Made by a program: the position numbers and the translations under genes
In this document: piece after piece, positions 1 through 10,000 of the stretch
Position numbering within the stretch: the stretch's first letter is position 1
How the letters are laid out: each line of letters opens with the position of its first letter
Assembly: GCF_000003815.2 (NCBI RefSeq)
Contig: NC_049986.1
Location: 13,672,336-13,734,335 of the forward strand
Direction: 5' to 3'
Length of the DNA stretch: 62,000 nucleotides
Source of the DNA: Branchiostoma floridae
Lineage: Eukaryota; Chordata; Leptocardii; Amphioxiformes; Branchiostomatidae
Notes under the pieces: generated by a model
Database searches by the model: none
The model's input: only the letters and a program-made list of their open reading frames with translations
What the model was told of the DNA's origin: nothing

Positions 1-865
1 CTGGAGGAGTGATGTCTCTTGGGTAGCTACCAGTGCTGCAAGGAGAATTTCTGTAATCTGCAAATATTACTTGTTCGTATTTTTACTCTAGACTGTGCTT
101 TATCTTTGTCTAGGAAATTTGTGTTGCATAGAGATAACTGGATCTTGGCTGCACCATATATATTTCACCAAATTTGTTACTAAGTCAAGAAATCTGTGAA
201 GTGGTAAAGTATGATCCATCTTATTTTTGGATGCCACGAAAAGGTACATGCAGGGATTATACGCATACTATAAGTCACCCTTATCTTTCCTGTATTATAT
301 TTACAGTCATGTATATCCAAGTTACAAATGAGCCTTGATTGGTTGTAGATGTACAGTGTATGGAAGTTGAACCATGATCATCTGTTGAATGTTTACCCCA
401 GCCATTTCATTTGCTTTTGAACTTGACAAGAGACAAGAAACAGACCAAGATCAAGGGACTTATTCTAGATCTCAGAGTCAATGGTATAATTGGGGTCTGG
501 ACAATGTTATGAGGTGAAGTTCAAGAAAGACAAGGTCTTTATGTGGTTGCCGTGGTAACTACAGATCCTCACAAGTACCCTGACATTGTAGGCAGATAAA
601 ATTACTCTTGTTGTGGCATGACTGGCTTTATCAGATTTAAAAGGACAAAACCACTGGATCTACACGTACCCTGAACTAACGAATACAAAATTGAATGCAA
701 ACCTGATCACTGACCATAGTCATAACCTACAGTGTTTGGGCAGTATTCTGACAGGGCATCACAATGTATTTACACTTGACAACGTGTCCACATATAACAT
801 TAGTAACCAATAGGACTCAATGTAGAGGGTGTGCATGGGCTTTTCCGTATAGCATAGGCAGCCTA
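1..865. other. No gene recognised (left flank)
   Basis: AT-rich sequence with no open frame that resembles a protein family and no convincing exon. It lies to the left of the retroelement, on the side of its broken recombinase end. Short open frames overlapping 759-1136 are out-of-frame readings of the recombinase remnant. An upstream collagen exon (signal peptide) could lie here or before the window, but none could be supported. Confidence 0.5.
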
Positions 866-1095
866 TTTTCGCGCTCCATGAACATAAAGCTGGACACTGT
901 TCGGGCTCTTCAGCGAGCGGGATAGGAACTGCGCGAACCTGGTGAGTGTCTTCGAGTCTGTAGGAATTGCAGGAAGTCCGAAAAACTCGCAGAATAACAG
1001 GAACGCTCTCCACTGGGTTCGGAAATTGTTCGGAAGGTGCCTGCTGCGAAGGCTGACTTCTTGGCCTGGTCAACCTCGGAGTCCAGCAGCTGCAA
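866..1095 (-). pseudogene. Truncated, frameshifted tyrosine recombinase (N-terminal part)
   Basis: About 20 nt after the RT-RNase H stop, a frame runs leftward from 1095 containing DQAKKSAFAAGTFRT. Near position 1028 the recognisable reading moves to another frame, which carries TQWRAFLLFCEFFGLP and then TRFAQFLSRSL, and ends at a stop near 866. This pattern (a start-proximal A-T-F-R-T, then W-x-x-F-x-x-F-C) matches the N-terminal SAM-like core-binding domain of DIRS/Ngaro recombinases. The catalytic R-H-R-Y half is absent. The frame change and abrupt loss of similarity show a dead gene. Confidence 0.7.
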
Positions 1096-1118
1096 TGGCG
1101 ACTGTAGACCTGAAAAAG

Positions 1119-3404
1119 TTACAACTGAGTCAATAGCTCGAAGTGTTGAGCGGTAACGTCTACGCTAGAAGTGTGCTGGCCTGCTGTCAGACGCTGGAAT
1201 TCATTCGCATGATACGCAGAGGTTGACCAGCGACTGAGGTGGTCAGCTAGCCGATTATCCAGCCCAGGGATATGTATAGCCCTGAGTTCGAACTGCCAAG
1301 CGGCGGTGCATAGCCACAAATTTCTCAGGCAGGTTTGCAGGAAGGTCGCACGACTCCTACCAGAGTTCAACACCGTTACAGCGGCTTCATTGTCACACAT
1401 GACTACGATTCTGCGCCCAGCCCAGTACTTGCCCCACAACCTGACGCACACCAATATTGACAAGAGTTCCAAACTGTTGATGCATGGCTGCGACTCGAGG
1501 AGAGACGGCGGGAATGACGCGTGGAAGTACTCGCCGGACCCTTGCAGAAAACCGCCGCAGCCGGATAAGCAGGCGTCCGAGCTGAAGACTGCATCAGGGT
1601 CGGACCAGGCGGCGTGCGATATCAGTGACACGCCGTTGTAGGTAGGTAAGAACGTGGCCCACCAGAGCAGATCTTTGCGGAACTCGTCGCTGATGCTCAA
1701 CCTCTCACGCCTGTCCTTATAGCGCCGGAGGAAGAGAATCATGCGCGACACGAAGAGCCGTCCTGGCTTGACACAAGAGGCTACGAAGTGAAGCTTACCG
1801 AGCAACGACTCCACTTCTTGCCTGCGCACGAGAGTCTTGGACGACCAACAATGTAATTCTGCCATGGTGTCTGTCAGCCTGTCCGGTGTAACCTCTATAG
1901 TCATGCGTACTGAATCCACGGTACGCCCGAGGAACGTCATGCGAGTAGATGGAGGGCTGGCCTTGTCGTCTGCCTCAGTCAATACCAATGTCTGGAGGAG
2001 AAGGCCAAGTGTGTTGTACGCATCCCCCGCCCTCTGTGGTGAGTCTGCGCCACCGAAATCGTCCAGATAATTCACACAGGAGAACCCGAGTCCTGCGTAG
2101 ATGTGCGTGACGGCGTCTGTTACACGCTGACAGGCTTGCGCTGACGAGCGCAGACCGAACGGCAAGGCCACGTCCGCGTAGGTACTGCCTCGCCAGGAAA
2201 AACCCAGGAGATGGTAATCTGCTGGATCCACGAACAATTGCCTATACGCCCTGCGTAAGTCTCTTTTAAACATCAAGCAGCCTGTACCGTGTTTGACTAC
2301 CAAGGCGGTGAAGTCGTCGATAGAAGGGTACCGCAACCGGCGTGTCACACCCAGGTACGTACCTTTGGGAATGCCATCATTGACCGAAGAACCATCCGGG
2401 TAGCTGAAGTCCACCACGATTCTGCGATCTTGTGTGTCTTTCTTGGGCACTGTTTGTAGTGGATTGCACACCAAAGTTGGCATGAAAAACCCGAGCGGCA
2501 ACGGGCCTATTGTCGCGCCGTGTGACAGCTCTTTGTGGATATAGGCGTCCACATGGCTGGCGTGTTGGATGGCCGAGGGGTGATTGGTATGCGGTACCTG
2601 TGGTGGGTCCGAGCGATCATAGTTCACCGGGAATCCGAACTCCAGTAAGTCACAAAGGTCTTTGTCGTGATAACCCTCCAACAGTGCGCGCCAGGCGCTG
2701 ATATGTAGTTTGCTCGGTACGGGAATGCGCTCACCTTGAAAATTGTATACACCAGACTCTATTACTCTGTCGTGCCAGTGCTGATAATCCAATAAGTCAT
2801 GCTGCACAGCTGTGTGCATGTCAGTCTTGAAACTCCTGACGTTGCTGCTTCCGTGGAAATCCTGTAACCGGATGTCCCAGATATGCGACCCACGATCGCC
2901 AATTGTCGAAGGCCATGAACCACTGTCCGGAATGTGCGGCACCTGAGTGCTGCCAGTAGAAGTGGGCAGGTCAAAGTCAACTTCACCGAAGCCTCCCCCA
3001 TAATTATCATCACGAGAGTTGAAGGCACATGTACTTGTGCCTTCCCGAAGGTGGAAGGCTGCACCGTCTTCTATTGAAGTAAATAAGGCTACATAATCAC
3101 TCCGGTTTTTCTGCGAAGCCGGCAAACTACCATCGATACCAAATTCAGACATACTGTCCCTATTGTGCAAAACAGCACCTGCTTTTGTCGCAGCAGTTGA
3201 GTCCATCTCCTCACCCCTGTCATCGTCACGAGAAGCAAAGTCACATGAACTCGTACCATCCTGCATGTGCAACATTGCACTGCCTTCCGTCGGAGGAAGG
3301 TCGTCAACATGAATACCGCGGGTTTTATGCGAAACCCGAAAACTAACAGGAACAGAAACCTCTCGGGAGGCAAAGATATCGGCACCAACAAAGACACTAC
3401 TCAC
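1119..3404 (-). CDS. Reverse transcriptase-RNase H polyprotein of the Ngaro/DIRS element
   Basis: Open frame of 761 codons. Residues 1-200 are a poorly conserved leader holding two similar acidic blocks (around residues 48-64 and 120-140). The reverse transcriptase spans about 300-500: MFKRDLRRAYRQ (Asp382) gives the first catalytic aspartate and YLDDF (446-450) the D-D pair, followed by FLGR. RNase H covers about 595-725, with Asp610 (SSDACLSG), Glu646 (NSLELLS), Asp671 (MCDNEAA) and a late Asp in DNRLADHLSRW. It would copy element RNA into DNA and degrade the RNA strand. All these residues are present and there is no internal stop, so the copy looks young although the downstream recombinase is broken. 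The ATG at 3404 follows the gag-like stop by about 66 nt. Confidence 0.88.
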   Translation of the reverse strand: MSSVFVGADIFASREVSVPVSFRVSHKTRGIHVDDLPPTEGSAMLHMQDGTSSCDFASRDDDRGEEMDSTAATKAGAVLHNRDSMSEFGIDGSLPASQKNRSDYVALFTSIEDGAAFHLREGTSTCAFNSRDDNYGGGFGEVDFDLPTSTGSTQVPHIPDSGSWPSTIGDRGSHIWDIRLQDFHGSSNVRSFKTDMHTAVQHDLLDYQHWHDRVIESGVYNFQGERIPVPSKLHISAWRALLEGYHDKDLCDLLEFGFPVNYDRSDPPQVPHTNHPSAIQHASHVDAYIHKELSHGATIGPLPLGFFMPTLVCNPLQTVPKKDTQDRRIVVDFSYPDGSSVNDGIPKGTYLGVTRRLRYPSIDDFTALVVKHGTGCLMFKRDLRRAYRQLFVDPADYHLLGFSWRGSTYADVALPFGLRSSAQACQRVTDAVTHIYAGLGFSCVNYLDDFGGADSPQRAGDAYNTLGLLLQTLVLTEADDKASPPSTRMTFLGRTVDSVRMTIEVTPDRLTDTMAELHCWSSKTLVRRQEVESLLGKLHFVASCVKPGRLFVSRMILFLRRYKDRRERLSISDEFRKDLLWWATFLPTYNGVSLISHAAWSDPDAVFSSDACLSGCGGFLQGSGEYFHASFPPSLLESQPCINSLELLSILVCVRLWGKYWAGRRIVVMCDNEAAVTVLNSGRSRATFLQTCLRNLWLCTAAWQFELRAIHIPGLDNRLADHLSRWSTSAYHANEFQRLTAGQHTSSVDVTAQHFELLTQL

Positions 3405-3470
3405 AGTTTGTTGCGCGTCTACTAAATCGGTGACTCTACCGATCCCCGCGCTTCCTTGTCCGGGAGTTTG

Positions 3471-4523
3471 TCAGGCCGTGCTCCCGGCGGCTTGGGCGCC
3501 GGTAGACCGCTTTGCATCTGTCTTCTTCCTTTCACAATCGGTCTCAGAATGCTTGTATTTTCTGTTCAGTCTTTTCCAGCAGAAGGAACAGGCATGCTCA
3601 AACCCGCAGGACGCGACGCTGCAGTCATTCTTGTTGAAGGCCCAGCAAAACTTAGGTGCCTTTGGTTTTTCGGCGGGTGCCTGACTGGTCGCTGCACTAG
3701 AAGGCTTGAGACGTGTCGGGTCCGCATCAAAGTACATCTCTTTTAAGTCGGTCCAGTCCGCCGACCAGGAGCCCGGTTTTTGTAACGCCTTCCCCAACGC
3801 TGCTGCGTGAAAGCTCCTCACGACTGACCACTTGTATCTAGCCAACTTCGTACAGGCGCATTGGAGGATAGACAGCCTTCCCGCCAATTCCCACTGTGGC
3901 ATGGAGGCGACGGCTGTTTGTAACAAGCCCATGCTTCCAACTAAAAACTCCTCCATCGTAAGCTCGTCATACTTTTTCGGTTCTGCTGACTCGAAACTGT
4001 ACACGAAAGCCTCAGGGGAGAGGGTCTTACCTTCTGTCTTCTTCCGAGAGCCGATAAGGTCTGGATACTTTGCGGTCACTTCCGCCTGCAGAGGACTGTT
4101 GTCACGTAACTGCTGTAACGTGATATCGCCGGGGCCCAACAAACTCGTGTGCGCGGGGTCTTTCGTGTGCAGCTCCGGCGGCTTTGGAAGAGTAGGATCG
4201 GTCTCTTTGGCGGGTTCTGTGCTGCAGCGTGCCTTCTTGAGCTCTTCCTCCAACTCGGCGACTTCCTTCTCCAAACGGGCTTGCTTAAGCTGCTCTTGTA
4301 ACTCGGCTTTTCGCCTCTCCAGATCCGCGGTGGCTTTGACCTTGTCGCCCGCCGGCGGCGTGGCCTCTTCCGACTCCGTGTCAGAGTGGACAGGGTGGAC
4401 AGGCTGGCTGATCCCCTTACAGTGCTTGTTACCTCTGCCGTTGGGGTGAAGGGAGTTGTCTTGCCCGCACCCGGGACATTTTTTGGCCCGTTTTGGCATG
4501 TCGAATCGCGTAAACTTGCACAA
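3471..4523 (-). CDS. Gag-like ORF1 protein of the Ngaro/DIRS element
   Basis: Open frame of 350 codons. Residues 9-36 are basic and carry a Cys/His cluster (KKCPGCGQD, then HC at 34-35). A charged coiled-coil segment rich in K, E, L and R spans about 61-98. The C-terminal part holds C-x7-C-x4-C-x3-H-x-C-x2-C (Cys293 to Cys315) with a further His325 and Cys330, a zinc-knuckle/CCCH-type arrangement typical of ORF1 in DIRS-like elements. It probably binds element RNA and packages it. The second ATG (4499, MPKRAKKCPG) is a likelier start than the first because the basic zinc region begins there. It is intact and lies directly upstream of the RT ORF on the same strand. Confidence 0.75.
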   Translation of the reverse strand: MCKFTRFDMPKRAKKCPGCGQDNSLHPNGRGNKHCKGISQPVHPVHSDTESEEATPPAGDKVKATADLERRKAELQEQLKQARLEKEVAELEEELKKARCSTEPAKETDPTLPKPPELHTKDPAHTSLLGPGDITLQQLRDNSPLQAEVTAKYPDLIGSRKKTEGKTLSPEAFVYSFESAEPKKYDELTMEEFLVGSMGLLQTAVASMPQWELAGRLSILQCACTKLARYKWSVVRSFHAAALGKALQKPGSWSADWTDLKEMYFDADPTRLKPSSAATSQAPAEKPKAPKFCWAFNKNDCSVASCGFEHACSFCWKRLNRKYKHSETDCERKKTDAKRSTGAQAAGSTA

Positions 4524-4620
4524 AAAATTGCATAAAAGTTAACTCTGCGATCTACGTCCTCTCGGACTGCTTTACATGGGAGACAGGATGAATCACGTGA
4601 GCCCGAGGGCATAGGTCATG

Positions 4621-6901
4621 GCTCATGCGCAGTAAATTATTTCATTTACGCTTTCCGCCTAAATCAACACTATTTTGATTTCCCAAACTTCGTAGGGAAA
4701 GCCGTCTTATTCGAAACCAGGTTACCATATTTTGTTTATCTTGATTTTAGAATGATATGGAGGGTGTTCTTCTGAATTCAGTGTAAAGGTGGTTGGAACC
4801 CTCCATGCAAACCCTTATTACACAACAGCCTTTGAAAATTCTTCTACATAGTGCTAGGAAATTTCTCTGGTATAAGCTAGGAAAGGACAGGCCATTCTGT
4901 GTACAGTATGATGAATATGCTATCAGGCCTTCAGTAATGCTAACATCTCCAGGCTATGATGTTAGGAAGGAAGGTCAGACAGTCCAAGTGTACCAGTCCA
5001 TTCAACACCTGCACATATTGACCCAACAGCCTAATGGGTACAGGATGGGCAGACAGCTGATATACAACTATACCTAGTACGTACATGCATGGGAGCTTCT
5101 AGGATTGATTGATTCAAACCTTTTTTTCAGTACAATTTTGTATATACATTTTGTAAGTGACATAAAAGGACTAATGCCATGAATTTAGGGATGACGTTCG
5201 AAGCTGTTTTTTGGACAAAACTTGCATTGCACCATTCATGAGATGATAACACAGTAATTTGGCTTTACAATGTTGCATTATTGCATGAACATTCTACATG
5301 TATTGCATGAACATGTAGAATGTTTGAAGTTCTTTACAATTAGTAAGTTCTCCATTGGTGGTTACCCTTCTCATGGTGTTTTAGGCAAAAGATCAACTCA
5401 ATTCCAACCTTATGGACATCATAATGGCCTCAGTTTGGCAGATTTAATAGTGTCACACTTGATTGCAGTTTTAGGTACTTTGAGTTTGGTTGGCTCCAAT
5501 TTGGGAATTTCACTATACTTTCTTTGTCCGACTACCAGAAGACCTGATGTACAGCATGTTAGATTTATTGCGTAAACATCTGTGAATAGTTTCATCAGGC
5601 TTGTATGTCACTGAATAAAGAGACTCTTTTTACCAATGTTTCAGTGATCGTCTGTCATCTTCTTCAGGGCAAGCTGACTGGTTCACATTGTACTGCAGGA
5701 CAGGTGTCGCTGCTCACAGTTCAGATGTGGTCAGCATCACAGTGACACCTGTCCTGCAGTACAATGTGAACCTGTCAGAACTGCCCTGAAGAAGGTGACA
5801 GACAGTCACCAAAACATTTGTGAGAATAAAACAATGGTTGTGTAAAAAGAGTTTCTTTATTCAGCTGCATTAACACTTAGGCCCCCATTCCCTCTAACAG
5901 CAAATGCACAACCTTAATTGGATTTGAGTATTCCTTGACTTCAAAATTGGAATATCATGCAAACTATTAAGTCAAATTGCTCCGTCGCAGCGAGGTCACT
6001 GGGGATGGAATGGGGGTGGTAGTAATAGCCTCTGGGTAGCTGGGCATCCATGACTGCATGTCATGCCAACCAATAAAATTTAGTCAAGGCAAATCACCAC
6101 TTGGTCTGGGGGCAGTCAACACCCCAGGGAATAATGTGACCTTTACAGGTGTGACCTTCAACATTTACTCCACACTGTCTGTCTGCAAAGTTCTATCAGC
6201 AAAGATTGATGGCAATTTGATAGCTGGAAGTGCACAAGCCATTCACTGCTTTCTGATGATGGAAAACATTGTTTAGTCTGACCTTCCCTTGCATTAACAG
6301 TTTTAACTTCAAGTTACCATAGAAAGGCACTTTTACAAACAGATTGTGTTGTCCGTGACAATGCCGTCATGTTGTGGCAGCAAAATCAAAAGGCTTGAAA
6401 TAACACATCCTGTAGCCAAAGCAGGCCAACTGAACTCTAAAGTTTATTCTAGTTGTAATCACAAAACATGGCAACTTGTGGACAATACTTCCTAATGGGT
6501 CATTGGCATGTGCAGGTCAGCTACAGGTCACTAGTTTGTGTCAACTCTTGATTTACTGCAATGAAAGATGAAAAGGAGACACTGTAAACTAAGGTCAAAC
6601 TCAGTTCCTCTTTTGTTTCCATTCAGTGGGTTTCCAATCCCAAAACATCAGTCTTTAGATTTTAAGATCTCCCTTACATGAATACATGTGCCTTTTGTGT
6701 CCTATTGTTATCTATTCTCAACAACAGGTTTCTTTTACCTGCAGTAAAAAGAGATAGAAGGGAGTATTGTGTTAAAGGACCTGAACTTGGACAGTTATAA
6801 TTTATAACCAACAGTAACCAAAAGTGACATTCTTTACTGTTATGATTACTCTGTCACAAATTTGCTTATGTCTAAGATTATCCTTATATCCTTGCATCCA
6901 G
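4621..6901. other. Non-coding stretch before the first recognised collagen exon
   Basis: No supported gene. It contains a small perfect palindrome (arms 5288-5301 and 5311-5324) and the fold-back element at 5611-5864. Because the exon at 6902 starts in phase 1, at least one coding exon must lie upstream, so this is probably intron or promoter-proximal sequence of the collagen gene. Confidence 0.5.
5611..5864. repeat. Fold-back (inverted-repeat) element, arms about 105-120 bp
   Basis: The left arm starts ctgaataaag and runs to about 5716. The right arm (about 5743-5864) is its reverse complement with few changes and ends ctttattcag. The arms share the inner block ggacaggtgtc / gacacctgtcc and are separated by about 26 nt. 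The transcript would fold into one long hairpin, as in a MITE-like or fold-back transposon. A related hairpin with a shared cagggca/tgccctga motif sits at 58160-58316. Confidence 0.8.
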
Positions 6902-7049
6902 GCAAAAAGTATGACTTGCTGGAGAGACTGAGAGTACCAGACCTGCCATTTGGCATCAAGCAGACATGTGATGATGCTGACTGTCTGGCATATGACATTG
7001 AACCCTATGCAATCTTGAGTGCGCCCACAGAAGAGGTTTTTCCAGAGGG
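6902..7049 (+). CDS. Collagen exon: start of TSPN (laminin-G-like) domain
   Basis: 148-nt exon between a cag acceptor and a gtatgt donor, entering in phase 1 and leaving in phase 2. The peptide includes YDLLERLRVPDLPFGIKQT, a pair of cysteines (TCDDADC) and AILSAPTEEVFPEG. It matches the opening of the TSPN domain of type V/XI collagens, where a D-L-L start, a G-I/V-x-x-T turn and L-S-A-P-T precede the F-P motif. The split G codon joins correctly to the next exon (GG|G, giving E-G-F-P). The phase-1 start shows that a coding exon lies upstream. Confidence 0.85.
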
Positions 7050-10000
7050 GTATGTCTGTTCAACATTTTACCAACTGCTAAATATTGATTCTTGACAATG
7101 GTGTTTTACTGAATTGCTCAATGACTTTGTCAACTGAGTTGCTACTTCCATTGTCACACAGTTAGGTAAAGTAACATGGTGTTGTAATGAGGAGAAAGTT
7201 AATTGAGTCAAGTTGAACATAGAAAATGTAATCATACATGTATATTTCCTCCAAAGATTTTGTTTGCCAAGTTGCCTCATTTGATCAGTAAACTCTACTG
7301 CAGCTTCAGTGTTTTATCCACCCACCCACCAGGCAGTGAAACATTGAAGCTACATCATGTATGGTAGAGTTACTCATCAAATGGACCGATCGTGGCTGAC
7401 CGCCCGAGCAAGGCCTTCTGGCTCAAGTCACGTGAGGTTAAAATTAGATGCCTTTAATTAAGTTATTTGATCTGTGCTCAAATGCTTACTTTCTTTTTCA
7501 GGTTTCCTACAGAGTTCACTATTTCAGCAAAGCTGCAGTACTACAAAAAGTCATTTTCAAATCTATTTGCAATATTGGACCCTATTGGGAGATTACAACT
7601 GTCAATCAAATTATCACCCAGGGATATAGAGCTATATACACCAAGTCAGGGAATATACAGGTAAGTTTTCCATCTGCACATGTACCTGTATTGGTAGACC
7701 TGTACATGTACATATGTGAGACTGCTCTTTCCTGTTACACACAAGCTTTGTTACATACAAAGTGGTTTCAGATACACACTAAATGAATCCTCTCTTGACA
7801 GCCCTGTTATGACAGTCTGGGTTTCTTTACTAAGAAAATATCTCAAAACTGCAGCAAATACCCAAAGCGTTTAATACTACCCCCTCCTGTGAATGCTACC
7901 CCACCCCCACCCCCTCGAAGCTCACTAGTCAGGAAAATCTACAAAGACCCCCCCCCCCAATCCTGGTTACGAGCATCCCTAGGTCCTTGACATATACTAT
8001 AAAGGTATCTGCAGATTTTCTTGTCTAGTCCAACTCTTCAGATTTGTTTATTATCAACACCAACACAACACCTCCACATGTACTTAACTCATTTGTAGAT
8101 CCTCTCAGCAATGATAACCCTAAGATTGGGGTCACATCACCTGTCCCAACACTGACAGACCCAACCCAGGGTGTCCCCAAACTGTCAACATAGGGAAAGG
8201 TGGTTAGATTTTAGCCAGGGTTTAGCCTTTAAGCTATTATGCACATAGAGTGATGTGTCCAGTAGCATCTAGATGGCCATTTGTAATTTGGTAGTGTTGA
8301 GACTGTAATTAATGTTTTATAATTCAGGGTATGGATACAGTTAGGTCCTTTACAGTGTGTAGCTTGTAGCCTGGTATCCAGTCATATTATAGCTCCAGAG
8401 TCTCTTCTATCCTCAGGAGAGGATACCAGGCTATATAGATTATGCTTTTTACATACAAGGACATGCATATGATCCTCATATGTACATTTCTTACTGAAAG
8501 ACTTTTGTCAGTTCACTACTGCTGTACTCACCTTCAACTGAGTTGTTTGTCATTCCATGGACCTGAGTTGATCTGGTAAATGATTATATATAATAGCAAA
8601 CTTTAAGATACAAGCTCAAAAGCAGCAAATCACAAAATCAATTTTATATATGAACAGTAAGTGTTGTTCCTTACTTTCCATCAGGAACTGCCTGTAAATG
8701 TGATGATTTAAAAATTTGCAGTTGGTAGGGTGCATCCTCATTCACTAATACACAACAATATGTGTGGTTTACAAAGTGTGGGTTCTTGGCCTGTTACATA
8801 GATTGGCATTCCTTGATGACATTTTTACATGTACAAATCGACTTTTTAAGAAAAATAGCATGGCAATAGAATGCTCTTAACAATTGCTTGAAGGAAGGTA
8901 AAGGTTAAAGCAGGTCATGTTTCCTGCAGGCAGTGTCCCCTTTTGCCTAACTGATCCCTGTGCATGAAAACTGGCTCAAGTAGTTAGGCAGGAGAGGAGG
9001 GCCTACAGCAAGCAGGGGGTCTGTATTTAGGGTCACCTTGTAAGCGGTTTATGTGATCCACAGTCCTACAAGTACTTGATTATTACAGTAAGAAAATGGT
9101 CAATGTACATTACATATTCACTGACACAGTCATTGTAATTATTTCTTTTTAATGGTAATATGATTTACAGATTTTGTCGTTTTCGCTCAATGATTTTGCC
9201 AGATCCTTAGCAAATATTTCATTCTAGTTGACAAATGATACACACAAAGATATTGTCATAAATGGTATAAATAATATATGTTAAATAGATGAGATATGAT
9301 TCAGAGCCAATGTGAAGTACTTGTAGTGTAACATGAAAGAAGCAGATTTATTGAATCTAAAAATTGGGCAATATTCAGTGACATTAGGGACCGTACGGCA
9401 TTAGCGAGGGGGGAGGGCCGGTCGCCAGGGGGGGGAGGGCCAAGCCAAAAAATATTTTGCCAAGGGGAGGGCCTAGCAATTTTTTTNNNNNNNNNNNNNN
9501 NNNNNNNNNNNNNNNNNNNNNNNNNNNNNNNNNNNNNNNNNNNNNNNNNNNNNNNNNNNNNNNNNNNNNNNNNNNNNNNNNNNNNNCCTTTGTGTGAAAA
9601 TCATTGCAATGATGATCATGATGATGATGATGATCATCAAGTCAACTGCTTCCAAAATGATAGTCTGATTGCTTTGAGAGGCATTGCTTAAGAACTGTAC
9701 TTTAAGATTTGTTTTACAGACTGTTGAGCTAGCCTTTCAGGATCTTGACTGCAGACTTTCAAAGGACCATGATTAGGAAAAAGCTGGACAATCATGTTCT
9801 TACTTGTGTGAAGCAAGTGACCATGTCTTGCAAACCTGCTAACTTGGAGTGAAAGTGTCCCTTGTTCAACCTCTAACAAATGTTACCCATTTAGAAGTTG
9901 GCAAATGCTCAGACAGTCAGCTACAAGAGGAAGAGAGACTTGTGTACAAGCCAAGTTGGCAGCTCCTACTGTGAAATGGTCTCAGGCTTTAGGGGGGTTA

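Larger units (their letters stand above)
866..4620 (-). mobile_element. Ngaro/DIRS-type tyrosine-recombinase retrotransposon, truncated at its 3' end
   Basis: Read on the minus strand, the order is a gag-like ORF (4523-3471), an RT-RNase H ORF (3404-1119) and a tyrosine-recombinase start (about 1095-866). This order, without protease or DDE integrase, is the layout of Ngaro/DIRS retrotransposons, which integrate with a tyrosine recombinase. The RNase H region, with its L-W-G-K and C-D-N-E-A-A-V motifs, resembles Ngaro elements. The block is clearly more GC-rich than the flanks, as expected for an insertion. The recombinase catalytic half and the 3' split direct repeats are missing, so this copy should not move by itself. 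Outer limits are approximate because terminal repeats were not identified. Confidence 0.8.

Noticed and set aside
3832-4449. 205-codon plus-strand frame across the gag-like ORF
   Set aside because: Ser-rich shadow of the GC-rich gag-like gene on the other strand; the minus-strand product has zinc and coiled-coil motifs.
4793-5077. 94-codon plus-strand open frame beside the retroelement
   Set aside because: No resemblance to a known family, no splice or promoter support, and a composition like the flanking intron.
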